Source: JAGOCV01 sp049445855
GTDB taxonomy: Bacteria; Pseudomonadota; Gammaproteobacteria; Burkholderiales; Burkholderiaceae_C
Direction of reading: 5' to 3'
Assembly (NCBI RefSeq): GCF_049445855.1
Contig: NZ_JBMSDV010000004.1
Span: 62,001 to 126,000, forward strand
DNA: 64,000 nt
Part shown: in pieces, positions 33,247 to 40,685 of the stretch
Layout of the letters: each line of letters opens with the position of its first letter
Position numbering within the stretch: the first letter of the stretch is position 1
Position numbers and translations under genes: made by a program
Notes under the pieces: model-generated
What the model was told of the DNA's origin: nothing
Database searches by the model: none
Seen by the model: only the letters and a program-made list of their open reading frames with translations

Positions 33247-34224
33247 ATGACATTTGACACCGCACAGGCGCTGCGCCTGGCCCAGGAGACATTCGACATC
33301 GAAGCGGCTGCCATCCTCGGCCTCAAGCGCCGGGTGAATGCGGATTTCGCGCGTGCCATAGAACTCATGCTCGACGTGCGCGGGCGCGTGGTCGTCATGG
33401 GCATGGGCAAGAGCGGCCACATCGGCCGCAAGGTGGCGGCCACGCTGTCGTCCACCGGCACGCCCTCCATGTTCGTGCACCCGGCCGAGGCGAGCCACGG
33501 TGATCTCGGCATGATCAAACCGGTCGATGTGGTGCTGGCGATCTCCAACAGCGGCGAGAGCGACGAGCTGACGGCGATCCTGCCTGTGCTCAAGCGCCTG
33601 GGTGCGCCGCTGATCGCCATCACCGGGGGCCTCCAGTCCACGCTGGCCCGCCACGCGGATCTGGTGCTGGACAGCGGTGTCGAGAAGGAAGCCTGCCCGC
33701 TCAATCTCGCCCCTACGGCCAGCACGACTGCGCAGCTCGCCATGGGCGACGCGTTGGCCGTGTGCCTGCTGGAAGCGCGTGGTTTCAAGCCCGAAGACTT
33801 CGCACGCTCGCACCCGGGCGGCTCGCTGGGCCGCCGGCTTCTCACGCACGTCAGCGACGTCATGCGCGCCGGCGACAAGGCGCCGTCCGTGGGACCGCAG
33901 GCCAGCTTCAGCGAACTGATGCGCGAAATGAGCGCCAAGGGCCTGGGTTCGTCGGCCGTGGTGGACGATGCGGGCAAGGTACTGGGCATCTTCACCGACG
34001 GCGACTTGCGCCGCCTGATCGAGCAGGGCGCGGACCTGCGGGCGTGTGTCGCAGCCGACGTGATGCACGCCAATCCGCAAACGGTTCAGCGCGATGCGCT
34101 GGCAGTCGACGCGGCTGCGCTGATGGAGCAGCACCGCATCACCAGCGTGCTGGTCGTGGACGACGCCGGCGTGCTGTGTGGCGCGCTCAACTCCAACGAC
34201 CTGATGCGCGCCAAGGTCATCTGA
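33247..34224 (+). CDS. kdsD: Arabinose-5-phosphate isomerase
   Basis: A 325-residue protein with an N-terminal SIS domain (VVVMGMGKSGHIGRKVAATLSSTGTPS, then ISNSGESDELTAILP and NLAPTASTTAQLAMGDALA) and two C-terminal CBS domains. It converts ribulose 5-phosphate to arabinose 5-phosphate, the first step of KDO synthesis for LPS. kdsC follows 2 bp later and lptC overlaps that, forming an LPS operon. Confidence 0.94.
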   Translation: MTFDTAQALRLAQETFDIEAAAILGLKRRVNADFARAIELMLDVRGRVVVMGMGKSGHIGRKVAATLSSTGTPSMFVHPAEASHGDLGMIKPVDVVLAISNSGESDELTAILPVLKRLGAPLIAITGGLQSTLARHADLVLDSGVEKEACPLNLAPTASTTAQLAMGDALAVCLLEARGFKPEDFARSHPGGSLGRRLLTHVSDVMRAGDKAPSVGPQASFSELMREMSAKGLGSSAVVDDAGKVLGIFTDGDLRRLIEQGADLRACVAADVMHANPQTVQRDALAVDAAALMEQHRITSVLVVDDAGVLCGALNSNDLMRAKVI

Positions 34225-34226
34225 AC

Positions 34227-34841
34227 ATGGCCACGCCGCTGTCTTCGCTCGCTCCGGCCCTGGACTTCGCGCCCGAACTGCTGCTCAAGGCGCAGGGCGT
34301 GCGCGTTGCCTTCTTCGACGTGGACGGCGTGCTGACGGATGGCGGCCTCTATTTCTCCGAATCCGGCGAGACGCTCAAACGCTTCAACACGCTCGACGGC
34401 CACGGCCTCAAGCTGCTGCAGCGTGCGGGCATCACGCCGGTCGTCATCACCGGGCGCGACTCCATGCCACTGCGCGCGAGACTGGCTGCATTGGGTATCA
34501 CGCATGCGCGCTTCGGCACGGAAGACAAGTTTCCCGCCGCACAGGAGTTGCTTGCGATACTCGGCTTCACATGGCAACAGGCGGCCGCCATCGGCGATGA
34601 CTGGCCCGATCTGCCATTGCTCGCGCATAGTGCCTTCTCTGCTGCGCCTGCCAATGCGCATGCGCAGGCGAAAGCTGCAGCCAGCTACGTGACGCAGGCC
34701 CGTGGCGGCGAAGGTGCAGGGCGCGAGTTCTGCGACCTGTTGCTGGTGGCTGGCGGCCACTACCGCCGACTGCTCGACGACTCACTGCAGGGCAAGGCCC
34801 CGGATTCAGAAAAGCCAGGAGCAACGAGGGCTTCTGCATGA
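34227..34841 (+). CDS. kdsC: KDO-8-phosphate phosphatase
   Basis: A 204-residue HAD phosphatase of the C0 (no cap) class: FFDVDGVLTDGGLYFSESGE holds the nucleophile and acid Asp pair, ITGRDS the motif II Ser/Thr region, and IGDDWPDLPLL the motif IV acids. It removes phosphate from KDO-8-P. The next gene, lptC, overlaps its stop by 4 bp. The C-terminus has a 20-residue extension after LLDDSLQGK. Confidence 0.93.
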   Translation: MATPLSSLAPALDFAPELLLKAQGVRVAFFDVDGVLTDGGLYFSESGETLKRFNTLDGHGLKLLQRAGITPVVITGRDSMPLRARLAALGITHARFGTEDKFPAAQELLAILGFTWQQAAAIGDDWPDLPLLAHSAFSAAPANAHAQAKAAASYVTQARGGEGAGREFCDLLLVAGGHYRRLLDDSLQGKAPDSEKPGATRASA

Positions 34842-35467
34842 GCAACGGCCTGCGCCTTGTCCGCCAGACACTGGACCGCCTGTCCATCTACCTGCCGATC
34901 CTTCTCATGGGCCTGCTGGCCTTGGGCACCTACTGGCTCGCGCGCAATGCGCCGTTGCCGCAGGAGCCCGTCGCGCAGCGCGAGGCGAAGCATGAACCCG
35001 ACTACTTCATGCGCCGTTTCGCGGTGAAGACCTTCACTGCCGACGGCCAGCTGCGCAGCGAGGTCCAGGGCACAGAAGCCCGGCACTTCCCGGACACGGA
35101 CACGCTGGAGATCGACAAGGTGCGCATCCGCTCCATGAGCAAGCAGGGCTACGTGACCACCGCAACGGCGGACCGTGCGCTGACCAATGCGGATGGCAGT
35201 GAGGTGCAACTCTTCGGCAATGCCATCGTCGTGCGCGACGCAACGGTGGACGCGGCCGGCAAACCGCTGCCGCGGCTGGAGTTCCGGGGCGAGTTCCTGC
35301 ACGCGTTCCTCGACACGGAGCGCGTCAAGTCGCACAAGCCTGTCACGCTCACGCGAGGCGCCGACCAGTTCACCGCCAACAGTCTCGATTACGACAACAT
35401 CGAGCGCATGATGAACCTGCAAGGCCGCGTGCGGGGCGTGCTGATGCCGCGTGCGGCGCAACGCTGA
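34838..35467 (+). CDS. lptC: LPS export protein LptC
   Basis: A 209-residue protein with one N-terminal transmembrane helix (about residues 15-33) and a periplasmic beta-jellyroll with the family features DYFMRRFAVKTFTADGQLRSEVQGTEARHFPDTDTLEID and VQLFGNAIVVRD. It links the LptBFG transporter to LptA. The lptA and lptB genes usually following it are not next; a short-chain dehydrogenase gene comes instead. Confidence 0.9.
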   Translation: MSNGLRLVRQTLDRLSIYLPILLMGLLALGTYWLARNAPLPQEPVAQREAKHEPDYFMRRFAVKTFTADGQLRSEVQGTEARHFPDTDTLEIDKVRIRSMSKQGYVTTATADRALTNADGSEVQLFGNAIVVRDATVDAAGKPLPRLEFRGEFLHAFLDTERVKSHKPVTLTRGADQFTANSLDYDNIERMMNLQGRVRGVLMPRAAQR

Positions 35468-35480
35468 AAGCTGCTTCCAC

Positions 35481-36290
35481 ATGAACCGACTTGCTTTCAT
35501 CACCGGTGCGTCCAGTGGTATCGGCCAGGCGCTGGCGCTGCGCTTCCACCGCGCGGGCTACAACGTTGCACTGGTGGCACGCCGCACGACCGAAACCGAG
35601 GCGTGGGCTGTCGCGCAGGGCCTGGATGCTGCGCGCTGGCGCGTCTACGGTGCGGATGTCGCGGTCGCCGACAGCATTGTCGAAGCGGGCCGGCTGTGCA
35701 TCCGGCAGCAGGGTGTGCCCGATGTGGTCATCGCCAACGCGGGCATCAGCATCGGCATGGACACGGCCATGCGTGAAGACATCGACGTGATGGCGCAGAC
35801 TTTCGCGACCAACAACATCGGCATGGCTGCCACGTTCCATCCGTTCATCGAGGGCATGGTGGCGCGACGCAGTGGCGCGCTGGTCGGCATTGCAAGTGTC
35901 GCCGGCATCCGTGGCCTGCCGGGACATGGCGCGTACTGTTCGAGCAAAGCGGCTGTCATCAGCTACTGCGAGAGCCTGCGCGGCGACATGCGTCGTGCAA
36001 CCGGCCGCGATGGTGTGCGCGTCGTCACACTGCTCCCGGGCTACATCGACACGCCGCTCACGCGGGAAAACCGCTACAGCATGCCTTTCCTCATGACAGC
36101 GGAAGCTTTTGCAGATGAAGCCTTCAAGGCCATCGAGGCGGGGATGAGCTACCGCGTCATTCCATGGCAGATGGGTGTGGTAGCCAGGTTGCTGCGCGTG
36201 CTGCCCAACGCGCTGTTCGACAAGGTGCTCAGTGGCCGGGCGCGCAAGCATCGCAAGGGCGAAGGCGTCCAGGGTAACGGCGGAAGCTGA
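35481..36290 (+). CDS. Short-chain dehydrogenase/reductase family protein
   Basis: A 269-residue classical SDR: cofactor motif TGASSGIGQALA at residues 8-19, NAG, catalytic Ser in GIASVAG and the YCSSK segment carrying the Tyr-x-x-x-Lys pair, then PGYIDTPLT. The Asp/Arg preference for NAD or NADP is not clear (VARRTTE suggests NADPH). The C-terminal basic tail RARKHRKGEG is unusual. It follows lptC by 13 bp and likely shares its message. Substrate unknown. Confidence 0.83.
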   Translation: MNRLAFITGASSGIGQALALRFHRAGYNVALVARRTTETEAWAVAQGLDAARWRVYGADVAVADSIVEAGRLCIRQQGVPDVVIANAGISIGMDTAMREDIDVMAQTFATNNIGMAATFHPFIEGMVARRSGALVGIASVAGIRGLPGHGAYCSSKAAVISYCESLRGDMRRATGRDGVRVVTLLPGYIDTPLTRENRYSMPFLMTAEAFADEAFKAIEAGMSYRVIPWQMGVVARLLRVLPNALFDKVLSGRARKHRKGEGVQGNGGS

Positions 36291-36302
36291 GCCCGGAAAC
36301 GA

Positions 36303-36326
36303 AAAAGGCTCCGTGAGGAGCCTTTT
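36303..36326. terminator. Bidirectional terminator between the SDR and RRM genes
   Basis: AAAAGGCTCC and GGAGCCTTTT around GTGA, with T-runs on both strands. It ends the rightward lptC-SDR message and the leftward RRM-protein message. Confidence 0.85.
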
Positions 36327-36359
36327 GCACGAGACGGGAGCAACGCCCGTCAGCGGAGA

Positions 36360-36833
36360 TCAGTAGCTGTTGCCACCGCCGTAGCCGCCGCCACCGCTGC
36401 GGCCACCACCGCCGCCGCCGCCACGCGGGCCAGCGCCGTACGGGCTGCGGAAACCGCCGTCGCCGCCACCGCCGCTGCGGCCGCCGCCGTAACCACCGCC
36501 GCCGCCTTCACGACGGCCACCGCCACCGCCGCCGTAGCCGCCGCCACCACCGCCACCGAAACCCCCGCTACGGGGAGGACGGGCTTCCATGGGACGTGCT
36601 TCGTTGACGACGACGCTACGGCCACCCAGGGGTTGGCCGTTCATGCCGTTGATTGCAGCTTGTGCTTCGGCATCGCTGCCCATTTCCACAAAGCCGAAAC
36701 CCTTGGAGCGGCCGGTGTCGCGCTCCATCATCACCTTGGCGCTGGTCACAGAGCCGAATTGACCGAAGGCTTGCTCCAGATCGCCGTCGCGCACCGAATA
36801 AGGCAGGTTGCCGACGTACAGTTTGTTGCCCAT
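36360..36833 (-). CDS. Glycine-rich RNA-binding protein (RRM)
   Basis: A 157-residue protein. One RRM at residues 2-80 contains RNP2 KLYVGNLPYSV and RNP1 KGFGFVEM. The C-terminal half is a Gly-rich tail with interspersed Arg, Tyr and Ser (GGGGYGGG-type repeats). Such proteins, related to cyanobacterial Rbp and eukaryotic cold-inducible RBPs, act as RNA chaperones. AGGAG lies eight bases before the ATG. A possible -10 box (CATAAT, 36962-36967, minus strand) implies a leader of about 120 nt, as in cold-shock messages. Confidence 0.87.
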   Translation of the reverse strand: MGNKLYVGNLPYSVRDGDLEQAFGQFGSVTSAKVMMERDTGRSKGFGFVEMGSDAEAQAAINGMNGQPLGGRSVVVNEARPMEARPPRSGGFGGGGGGGYGGGGGGRREGGGGGYGGGRSGGGGDGGFRSPYGAGPRGGGGGGGRSGGGGYGGGNSY

Positions 36834-37121
36834 GAAGGGACTCCTAATAAACACTGAATAGAAGCGATGGAGTCCCGAATTCACAGCGCAAATAACAGCT
36901 GGGGCGCGAAACTGACCGATCACCGAAAAACGCGCCTGCCCCTACGGGCATGCGCGGTCTCATTATGAGCCGGAACGATCCTCAATACGCAAGCGTTTTG
37001 TGAGGCAAAACCCCTACGCTGATGCAAAAAAAGACGAGTTAGTAATCACTCCGATCCGTTCTCGTGCCCGTATTTGGGGCATTGTCAGGGTCGCTGTCCC
37101 CTGATCACACTACAATCGCGT
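36834..37121. other. Non-coding interval between the RRM gene and the manganese riboswitch
   Basis: The left part is the probable 5' leader and promoter of the RRM gene (CATAAT at 36962-36967, minus strand). A T-rich stretch follows near 37023-37035. The -10 box TACAAT at 37111-37116 on the plus strand probably starts the riboswitch RNA. No open reading frame of note. Confidence 0.5.
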
Positions 37122-37312
37122 GGTCATTGGGGAGTAGCCTCCCTCCGGTTTTCCGAGAGGGGCTTGCGTCAACAGACTTGCCGGCCTGCAGCAGCAGTGC
37201 GGGCATGGCGCAAACGGTTCACGGACTTGGCGAGACCTTTGACTGCACATCCTCCGATAACAACGGCCGGAGGGAGTTGTGCAGTCAATGGTTTTGTTCA
37301 ACGCTCCGGCCG
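37122..37312 (+). promoter_or_regulatory. yybP-ykoY manganese riboswitch with expression platform
   Basis: Just after the TACAAT -10 box comes TTGGGGAGTAGCC, and later GGCGAGACCTTTGAC. These two segments are the conserved loops of the yybP-ykoY Mn2+ riboswitch. After the aptamer, TGACTGCACA (37240-37249) pairs with TGTGCAGTCA (37278-37287), enclosing CCTCCG/CGGAGG. The same CGGCCGGAG (37264-37272) can instead pair with CTCCGGCCG (37304-37312), next to the start codon. The two folds exclude each other, which suggests control of translation. The downstream gene is a GDT1-type manganese exporter, a known target of this class. Confidence 0.85.
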
Positions 37313-37325
37313 GAAGCCCCACATC

Positions 37326-37889
37326 ATGGAAGCCTTTTTCGTCTCCACCGGCATCGTCGCGCTCGCTGAAATGGGCGACAAGACGCAGTTGCTTTCACTC
37401 GTTCTCGCCGCCCGGTTCCGCAAACCCTGGCCCATCGTGCTGGGCATCCTCGTCGCCACGCTGGTCAATCACGCCCTTGCCGGCGCACTGGGCGCCTGGG
37501 TGACGACGCAACTCGGCCCGGACGTCCTGCGCTGGGTGCTGGGGGCGTCCTTCATTGCCATGGCAGGCTGGATGCTCATCCCGGACAAGCTCGATGACGA
37601 GGACACGAAAGACAACCCGCGTCTGGGCGTCTTCGTCACGACCGTGATCGTGTTCTTCCTGGCCGAAATGGGCGACAAGACGCAAATCGCCACCGTCATG
37701 CTGGCAGCGCGCTACAGCGAATACATCTGGGTCGTTGCCGGCACCACCTTGGGCATGATGCTGGCCAACGCGCCGGTGGTCTGGTTGGGCGAGCGCATCG
37801 TGAAACGCGTGCCACTGAAGGTCGTGCACACGGTGTCGGCCATCGTGTTCGCGGCGCTGGGCGTGCTGGCACTGGCCGGCGTGGGTTGA
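37326..37889 (+). CDS. GDT1/UPF0016 (TMEM165) family manganese exporter
   Basis: A 187-residue, six-helix membrane protein with two copies of the family motif: EMGDKTQ near residue 15 and again near residue 115. The duplicated acidic motifs form the cation site. Members export Mn2+ or Ca2+; the manganese riboswitch upstream supports Mn2+. The start is the ATG after GGAAGCCCCACATC. The metX riboswitch promoter overlaps its stop codon. Confidence 0.88.
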   Translation: MEAFFVSTGIVALAEMGDKTQLLSLVLAARFRKPWPIVLGILVATLVNHALAGALGAWVTTQLGPDVLRWVLGASFIAMAGWMLIPDKLDDEDTKDNPRLGVFVTTVIVFFLAEMGDKTQIATVMLAARYSEYIWVVAGTTLGMMLANAPVVWLGERIVKRVPLKVVHTVSAIVFAALGVLALAGVG

Positions 37890-37895
37890 TATACT
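37866..37895 (+). promoter_or_regulatory. Promoter of the metX riboswitch RNA
   Basis: CTGGCA (37866-37871) and TATACT (37890-37895) are 18 bp apart. Transcription would begin just before the SAM-II aptamer at 37904. The -35 box lies inside the end of the manganese-exporter gene. Confidence 0.5.
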
Positions 37896-37903
37896 GGCCG
37901 TCC

Positions 37904-37955
37904 AGCGCCGATTTGCTCCAGCTTGCGGGCGCTTAACAAGTTCAGCTAAAGACGG
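37904..37955 (+). promoter_or_regulatory. SAM-II riboswitch aptamer upstream of metX
   Basis: GCGCCGATTTGCTCC, CTTGCGGGCGC, TTAACAA and CAGCTAAAG occur in the order and spacing of the SAM-II (SAM-alpha) H-type pseudoknot. GCGC pairs with GCGC, and the AGCTAAA segment carries the conserved A-rich strand. SAM binding should lower metX expression. This class is best known from Alphaproteobacteria. Confidence 0.85.
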
Positions 37956-37962
37956 CAGCCCG

Positions 37963-37996
37963 ACCCGGCATCGTTTTTGGCGAGCCGGGTTTTTTT
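37963..37996 (+). terminator. Intrinsic terminator between the SAM-II aptamer and metX
   Basis: ACCCGGC (37963-37969) pairs with GCCGGGT (37984-37990) around a 14-base loop, followed by a run of seven T that abuts the metX ATG at 37997. The hairpin could be the expression platform of the riboswitch. Confidence 0.75.
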
Positions 37997-39121
37997 ATGG
38001 TCGTCGTTCCCCAATCCATGCAGTTCGCCGAGCCGCTCCCGCTGCAGAGCGGCGCGAGCATCCGCGACTACACGCTCGCCTACGAGACGTACGGCGCGCT
38101 CAATGCCGATCGCTCGAATGCAGTGCTGGTCTGCCACGCGCTCAACGCGTCGCACCACGTCGCGGGCGTCTATGCCGGTCAGGACAAGAGCGAAGGCTGG
38201 TGGGACAACATGATCGGCCCCGGCAAGGCGGTGGACACCGACCGCTTCTTCGTCATCGGCATCAACAACCTGGGCTCATGCTTCGGCTCCACCGGCCCGA
38301 TGCACACCAACCCCGATACCGGCCGCATCTACGGCGCCGACTTTCCTGTGGTGACGGTGGAAGACTGGGTCAACGCGCAGGCGCGGCTGCTCGACGCACT
38401 GGGCATCGACACGCTGGCTGCGGTGATGGGCGGAAGCCTCGGCGGCATGCAGGCGCTGTCGTGGACGCTTCAGTATCCGCAGCGCATGCGCCATGCGGCG
38501 GTGATCGCGAGCGCGCCCAACCTCAATGCCGAGAACATCGCGTTCAATGAGGTGGCACGCCGTGCGATCGTGACCGACCCGGACTTCCACGGCGGCCACT
38601 TCTACCAGCACGGCGTGATCCCCAAGCGCGGCCTGCGCATCGCGCGGATGATCGGCCACATCACGTACCTGTCGGACGATGTGATGAACGAGAAGTTCGG
38701 CCGCCAGCTGCGCGAGGGCATCGACCTGCGCTACACCACGCAGGACATCGAGTTCCAGATCGAAAGCTACCTGCGCTACCAGGGCGACAAGTTCAGCGAG
38801 TACTTCGACGCCAACACCTACCTGCTGATCACGCGCGCCCTCGACTATTTCGACCCGGCGCGTGCGCACGAAGGCCGCCTGAACAAGGCGCTGGCAGCGG
38901 CCACGGCGAAATTCCTGCTGGTGAGCTTCACCACCGACTGGCGTTTCTCGCCGCAACGCAGCCGCGAGATCGTCAAGGCGTTGCTGGACAACGAGCGCGA
39001 CGTGGCCTATGCGGAGATCGACGCGCCGCACGGGCACGACGCTTTCCTGCTCGACGATGCGCGCTACCTCGGCGTCGTGAAGTCGTATTTCGAGCGCATC
39101 GCGAAGGAGTGCGGGCAATGA
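37997..39121 (+). CDS. metX: Homoserine O-acyltransferase MetX
   Basis: A 374-residue alpha/beta hydrolase-fold enzyme. The oxyanion and nucleophile region is GGSLGGMQALSW with Ser147; other MetX marks are NNLGSCFGSTGP, NIAFNEVARRAI and the C-terminal GHDAFLLDD with catalytic His. It acylates homoserine at the start of methionine synthesis; whether acetyl- or succinyl-CoA is used cannot be told by eye. It is preceded by a SAM-II riboswitch and overlaps metW by 4 bp. The ATG next to the T-run lacks a Shine-Dalgarno, and an ATG seven codons later (38018) is a possible alternative. Confidence 0.95.
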   Translation: MVVVPQSMQFAEPLPLQSGASIRDYTLAYETYGALNADRSNAVLVCHALNASHHVAGVYAGQDKSEGWWDNMIGPGKAVDTDRFFVIGINNLGSCFGSTGPMHTNPDTGRIYGADFPVVTVEDWVNAQARLLDALGIDTLAAVMGGSLGGMQALSWTLQYPQRMRHAAVIASAPNLNAENIAFNEVARRAIVTDPDFHGGHFYQHGVIPKRGLRIARMIGHITYLSDDVMNEKFGRQLREGIDLRYTTQDIEFQIESYLRYQGDKFSEYFDANTYLLITRALDYFDPARAHEGRLNKALAAATAKFLLVSFTTDWRFSPQRSREIVKALLDNERDVAYAEIDAPHGHDAFLLDDARYLGVVKSYFERIAKECGQ

Positions 39122-39699
39122 GCGAACGCGCACGTCTCGAAATCCTCGCGCGGCTCGTGCCGCACGGCTCCCGCGTGCTCGACCTGGGCTGCGGCGATGG
39201 CGCGATGCTCGACTACCTGCAGACCGAGCGCGGCTGCACCGGCTACGGCATCGAGATCGACGATGCCAACGTGCTGGCCTGCGTGCAGCGCGGCGTGAAC
39301 GTCATCCAGCTCAACCTCGACAAAGGCCTGTCGGTATTCGACGATGCGTCGTTCGACGTGGTGCTGCAGATCGACGCGCTGCAGCACTTGCGCAACGTCG
39401 AGACCATGTTGCGCGAAACCGCGCGCGTGGGGCGCACGGGCATCGTCACCTTCCCCAACTTCGGCCACTGGCCTAACCGGCTGCAGATCGCGATGGGCCG
39501 CATGCCTGTCACGAAGACGCTGCCCTACCAGTGGTACGACACACCCAACATCCGCGTCGGCACGCATGCCGACTTCGCCGTGCTGGCCGAGCGCAACGGG
39601 TTGAAGATCGAAGACAGCTTCGGCCTGAACGAAGGCCAGGAAGTGCGCTTCGCGCCGAATCTGCGCGCCAGCACGGCGGTCTTCAAGTTCAGCCGATGA
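39118..39699 (+). CDS. metW: Methionine biosynthesis protein MetW
   Basis: A 193-residue methyltransferase-fold protein with the SAM-type motif VLDLGCGDGAML, then GIEIDDANVLACVQRGVNVIQ and FPNFGHWPNRLQ, the MetW signatures. MetW is co-encoded with MetX in many proteobacteria and supports its acyltransferase activity. The ATGA overlap with metX shows coupling. Confidence 0.93.
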   Translation: MSERARLEILARLVPHGSRVLDLGCGDGAMLDYLQTERGCTGYGIEIDDANVLACVQRGVNVIQLNLDKGLSVFDDASFDVVLQIDALQHLRNVETMLRETARVGRTGIVTFPNFGHWPNRLQIAMGRMPVTKTLPYQWYDTPNIRVGTHADFAVLAERNGLKIEDSFGLNEGQEVRFAPNLRASTAVFKFSR

Positions 39700-39734
39700 A
39701 CCCGGCGGCGTGACCGCAGCGTTGCGGGCGGCGC

Positions 39735-39740
39735 TATGCT
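39735..39740 (+). promoter_or_regulatory. Putative -10 box (TATGCT) immediately upstream of hyi
   Basis: TATGCT ends six bases before the hyi ATG, with no ribosome-binding site. This is the third case in the window of a -10 box placed for a leaderless start. Confidence 0.35.
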
Positions 39741-39746
39741 TGCCGC

Positions 39747-40577
39747 ATGCCACGATTTGCCGCCAACCTGTCGCTGCTCTACCCCGAAATCCATTTCCTC
39801 GACCGCTTCGAGGCGGCTGCGCGGGATGGATTCGACGCGGTGGAATTCCTGTTTCCCTACGCCTGGCCGGCGCATGAGTTGCGTGCGCGGCTCGACCATG
39901 CGGGCCTGCAGCAGGTGCTGTTCAATTCCCCGCCCGGCGGAACGGATGCGGACTCCATCGCGCGTGCGTGGGAAGCGGGCGACAAGGGCATTGCCTGCGT
40001 GCCGGGACGCGAAGCCGAATTCCGCGACGGCGTGACGCTCGCGCTGGAGTATGCGCAGGCGCTGGGCTGCCCGCGCATCCACCTGATGGGCGGGCAGATC
40101 CCCGAAGGCCGCACGCGCGAATCGGTGCAGCCCACGTACATCGCGAACCTGCGCTGGGCCGCGCAGCAGGCGGCAGCCGTCGGCGTCGACGTGCTGATCG
40201 AGCCGATCAACACGCGCGATATCCCGCGCTTCTTCCTCAACCGGCAGGATCACGCGCACGAGATCGTCGACGCCGTCGGCGAGCCCAACCTCAAGGTGCA
40301 GATGGACCTCTACCACTGCCAGATCGTCGAGGGCGACGTGGCGATGAAGATCCGCAAGTACCTGCCGACCGGTCGCGTCGGGCATTTCCAGATCGCGGGG
40401 GTGCCCGAGCGGCATGAACCGGATGTCGGCGAAATGAATTACACCTACCTGTTCCATGTGATCGACGAGGTGTCGCAGGCATGCGGATGGCAGGGTTGGG
40501 TCGGCTGCGAATACCGTCCTGCGCGCGGCATGGCGCCCGGCGGCACGTCCGCCGGTCTCGGCTGGATGCGGCGCTGA
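39747..40577 (+). CDS. hyi: Hydroxypyruvate isomerase
   Basis: A 276-residue TIM-barrel protein of the xylose-isomerase-like family. It starts MPRFAANLSLLYPEIHFLDRF and has GFDAVEFLFPY, then LIEPINTRDIPRFFLN with the metal-binding Glu, QMDLYHCQIVEGDV and a final GCEYRPARG. It interconverts hydroxypyruvate and tartronate semialdehyde in glyoxylate metabolism. No gcl or glxR gene is adjacent, so the pathway context is missing here. Confidence 0.9.
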   Translation: MPRFAANLSLLYPEIHFLDRFEAAARDGFDAVEFLFPYAWPAHELRARLDHAGLQQVLFNSPPGGTDADSIARAWEAGDKGIACVPGREAEFRDGVTLALEYAQALGCPRIHLMGGQIPEGRTRESVQPTYIANLRWAAQQAAAVGVDVLIEPINTRDIPRFFLNRQDHAHEIVDAVGEPNLKVQMDLYHCQIVEGDVAMKIRKYLPTGRVGHFQIAGVPERHEPDVGEMNYTYLFHVIDEVSQACGWQGWVGCEYRPARGMAPGGTSAGLGWMRR

Positions 40578-40685
40578 CAGGGCCGTACAGCGCGCCGGCG
40601 CTGTTACAGGGCCTTTGCGCCGAAGCACTGGCGCGCTGCCGGGGCGCGGAGTAAAGTTGCCGGGTTCTCCAGCGAGTGCCCACCC

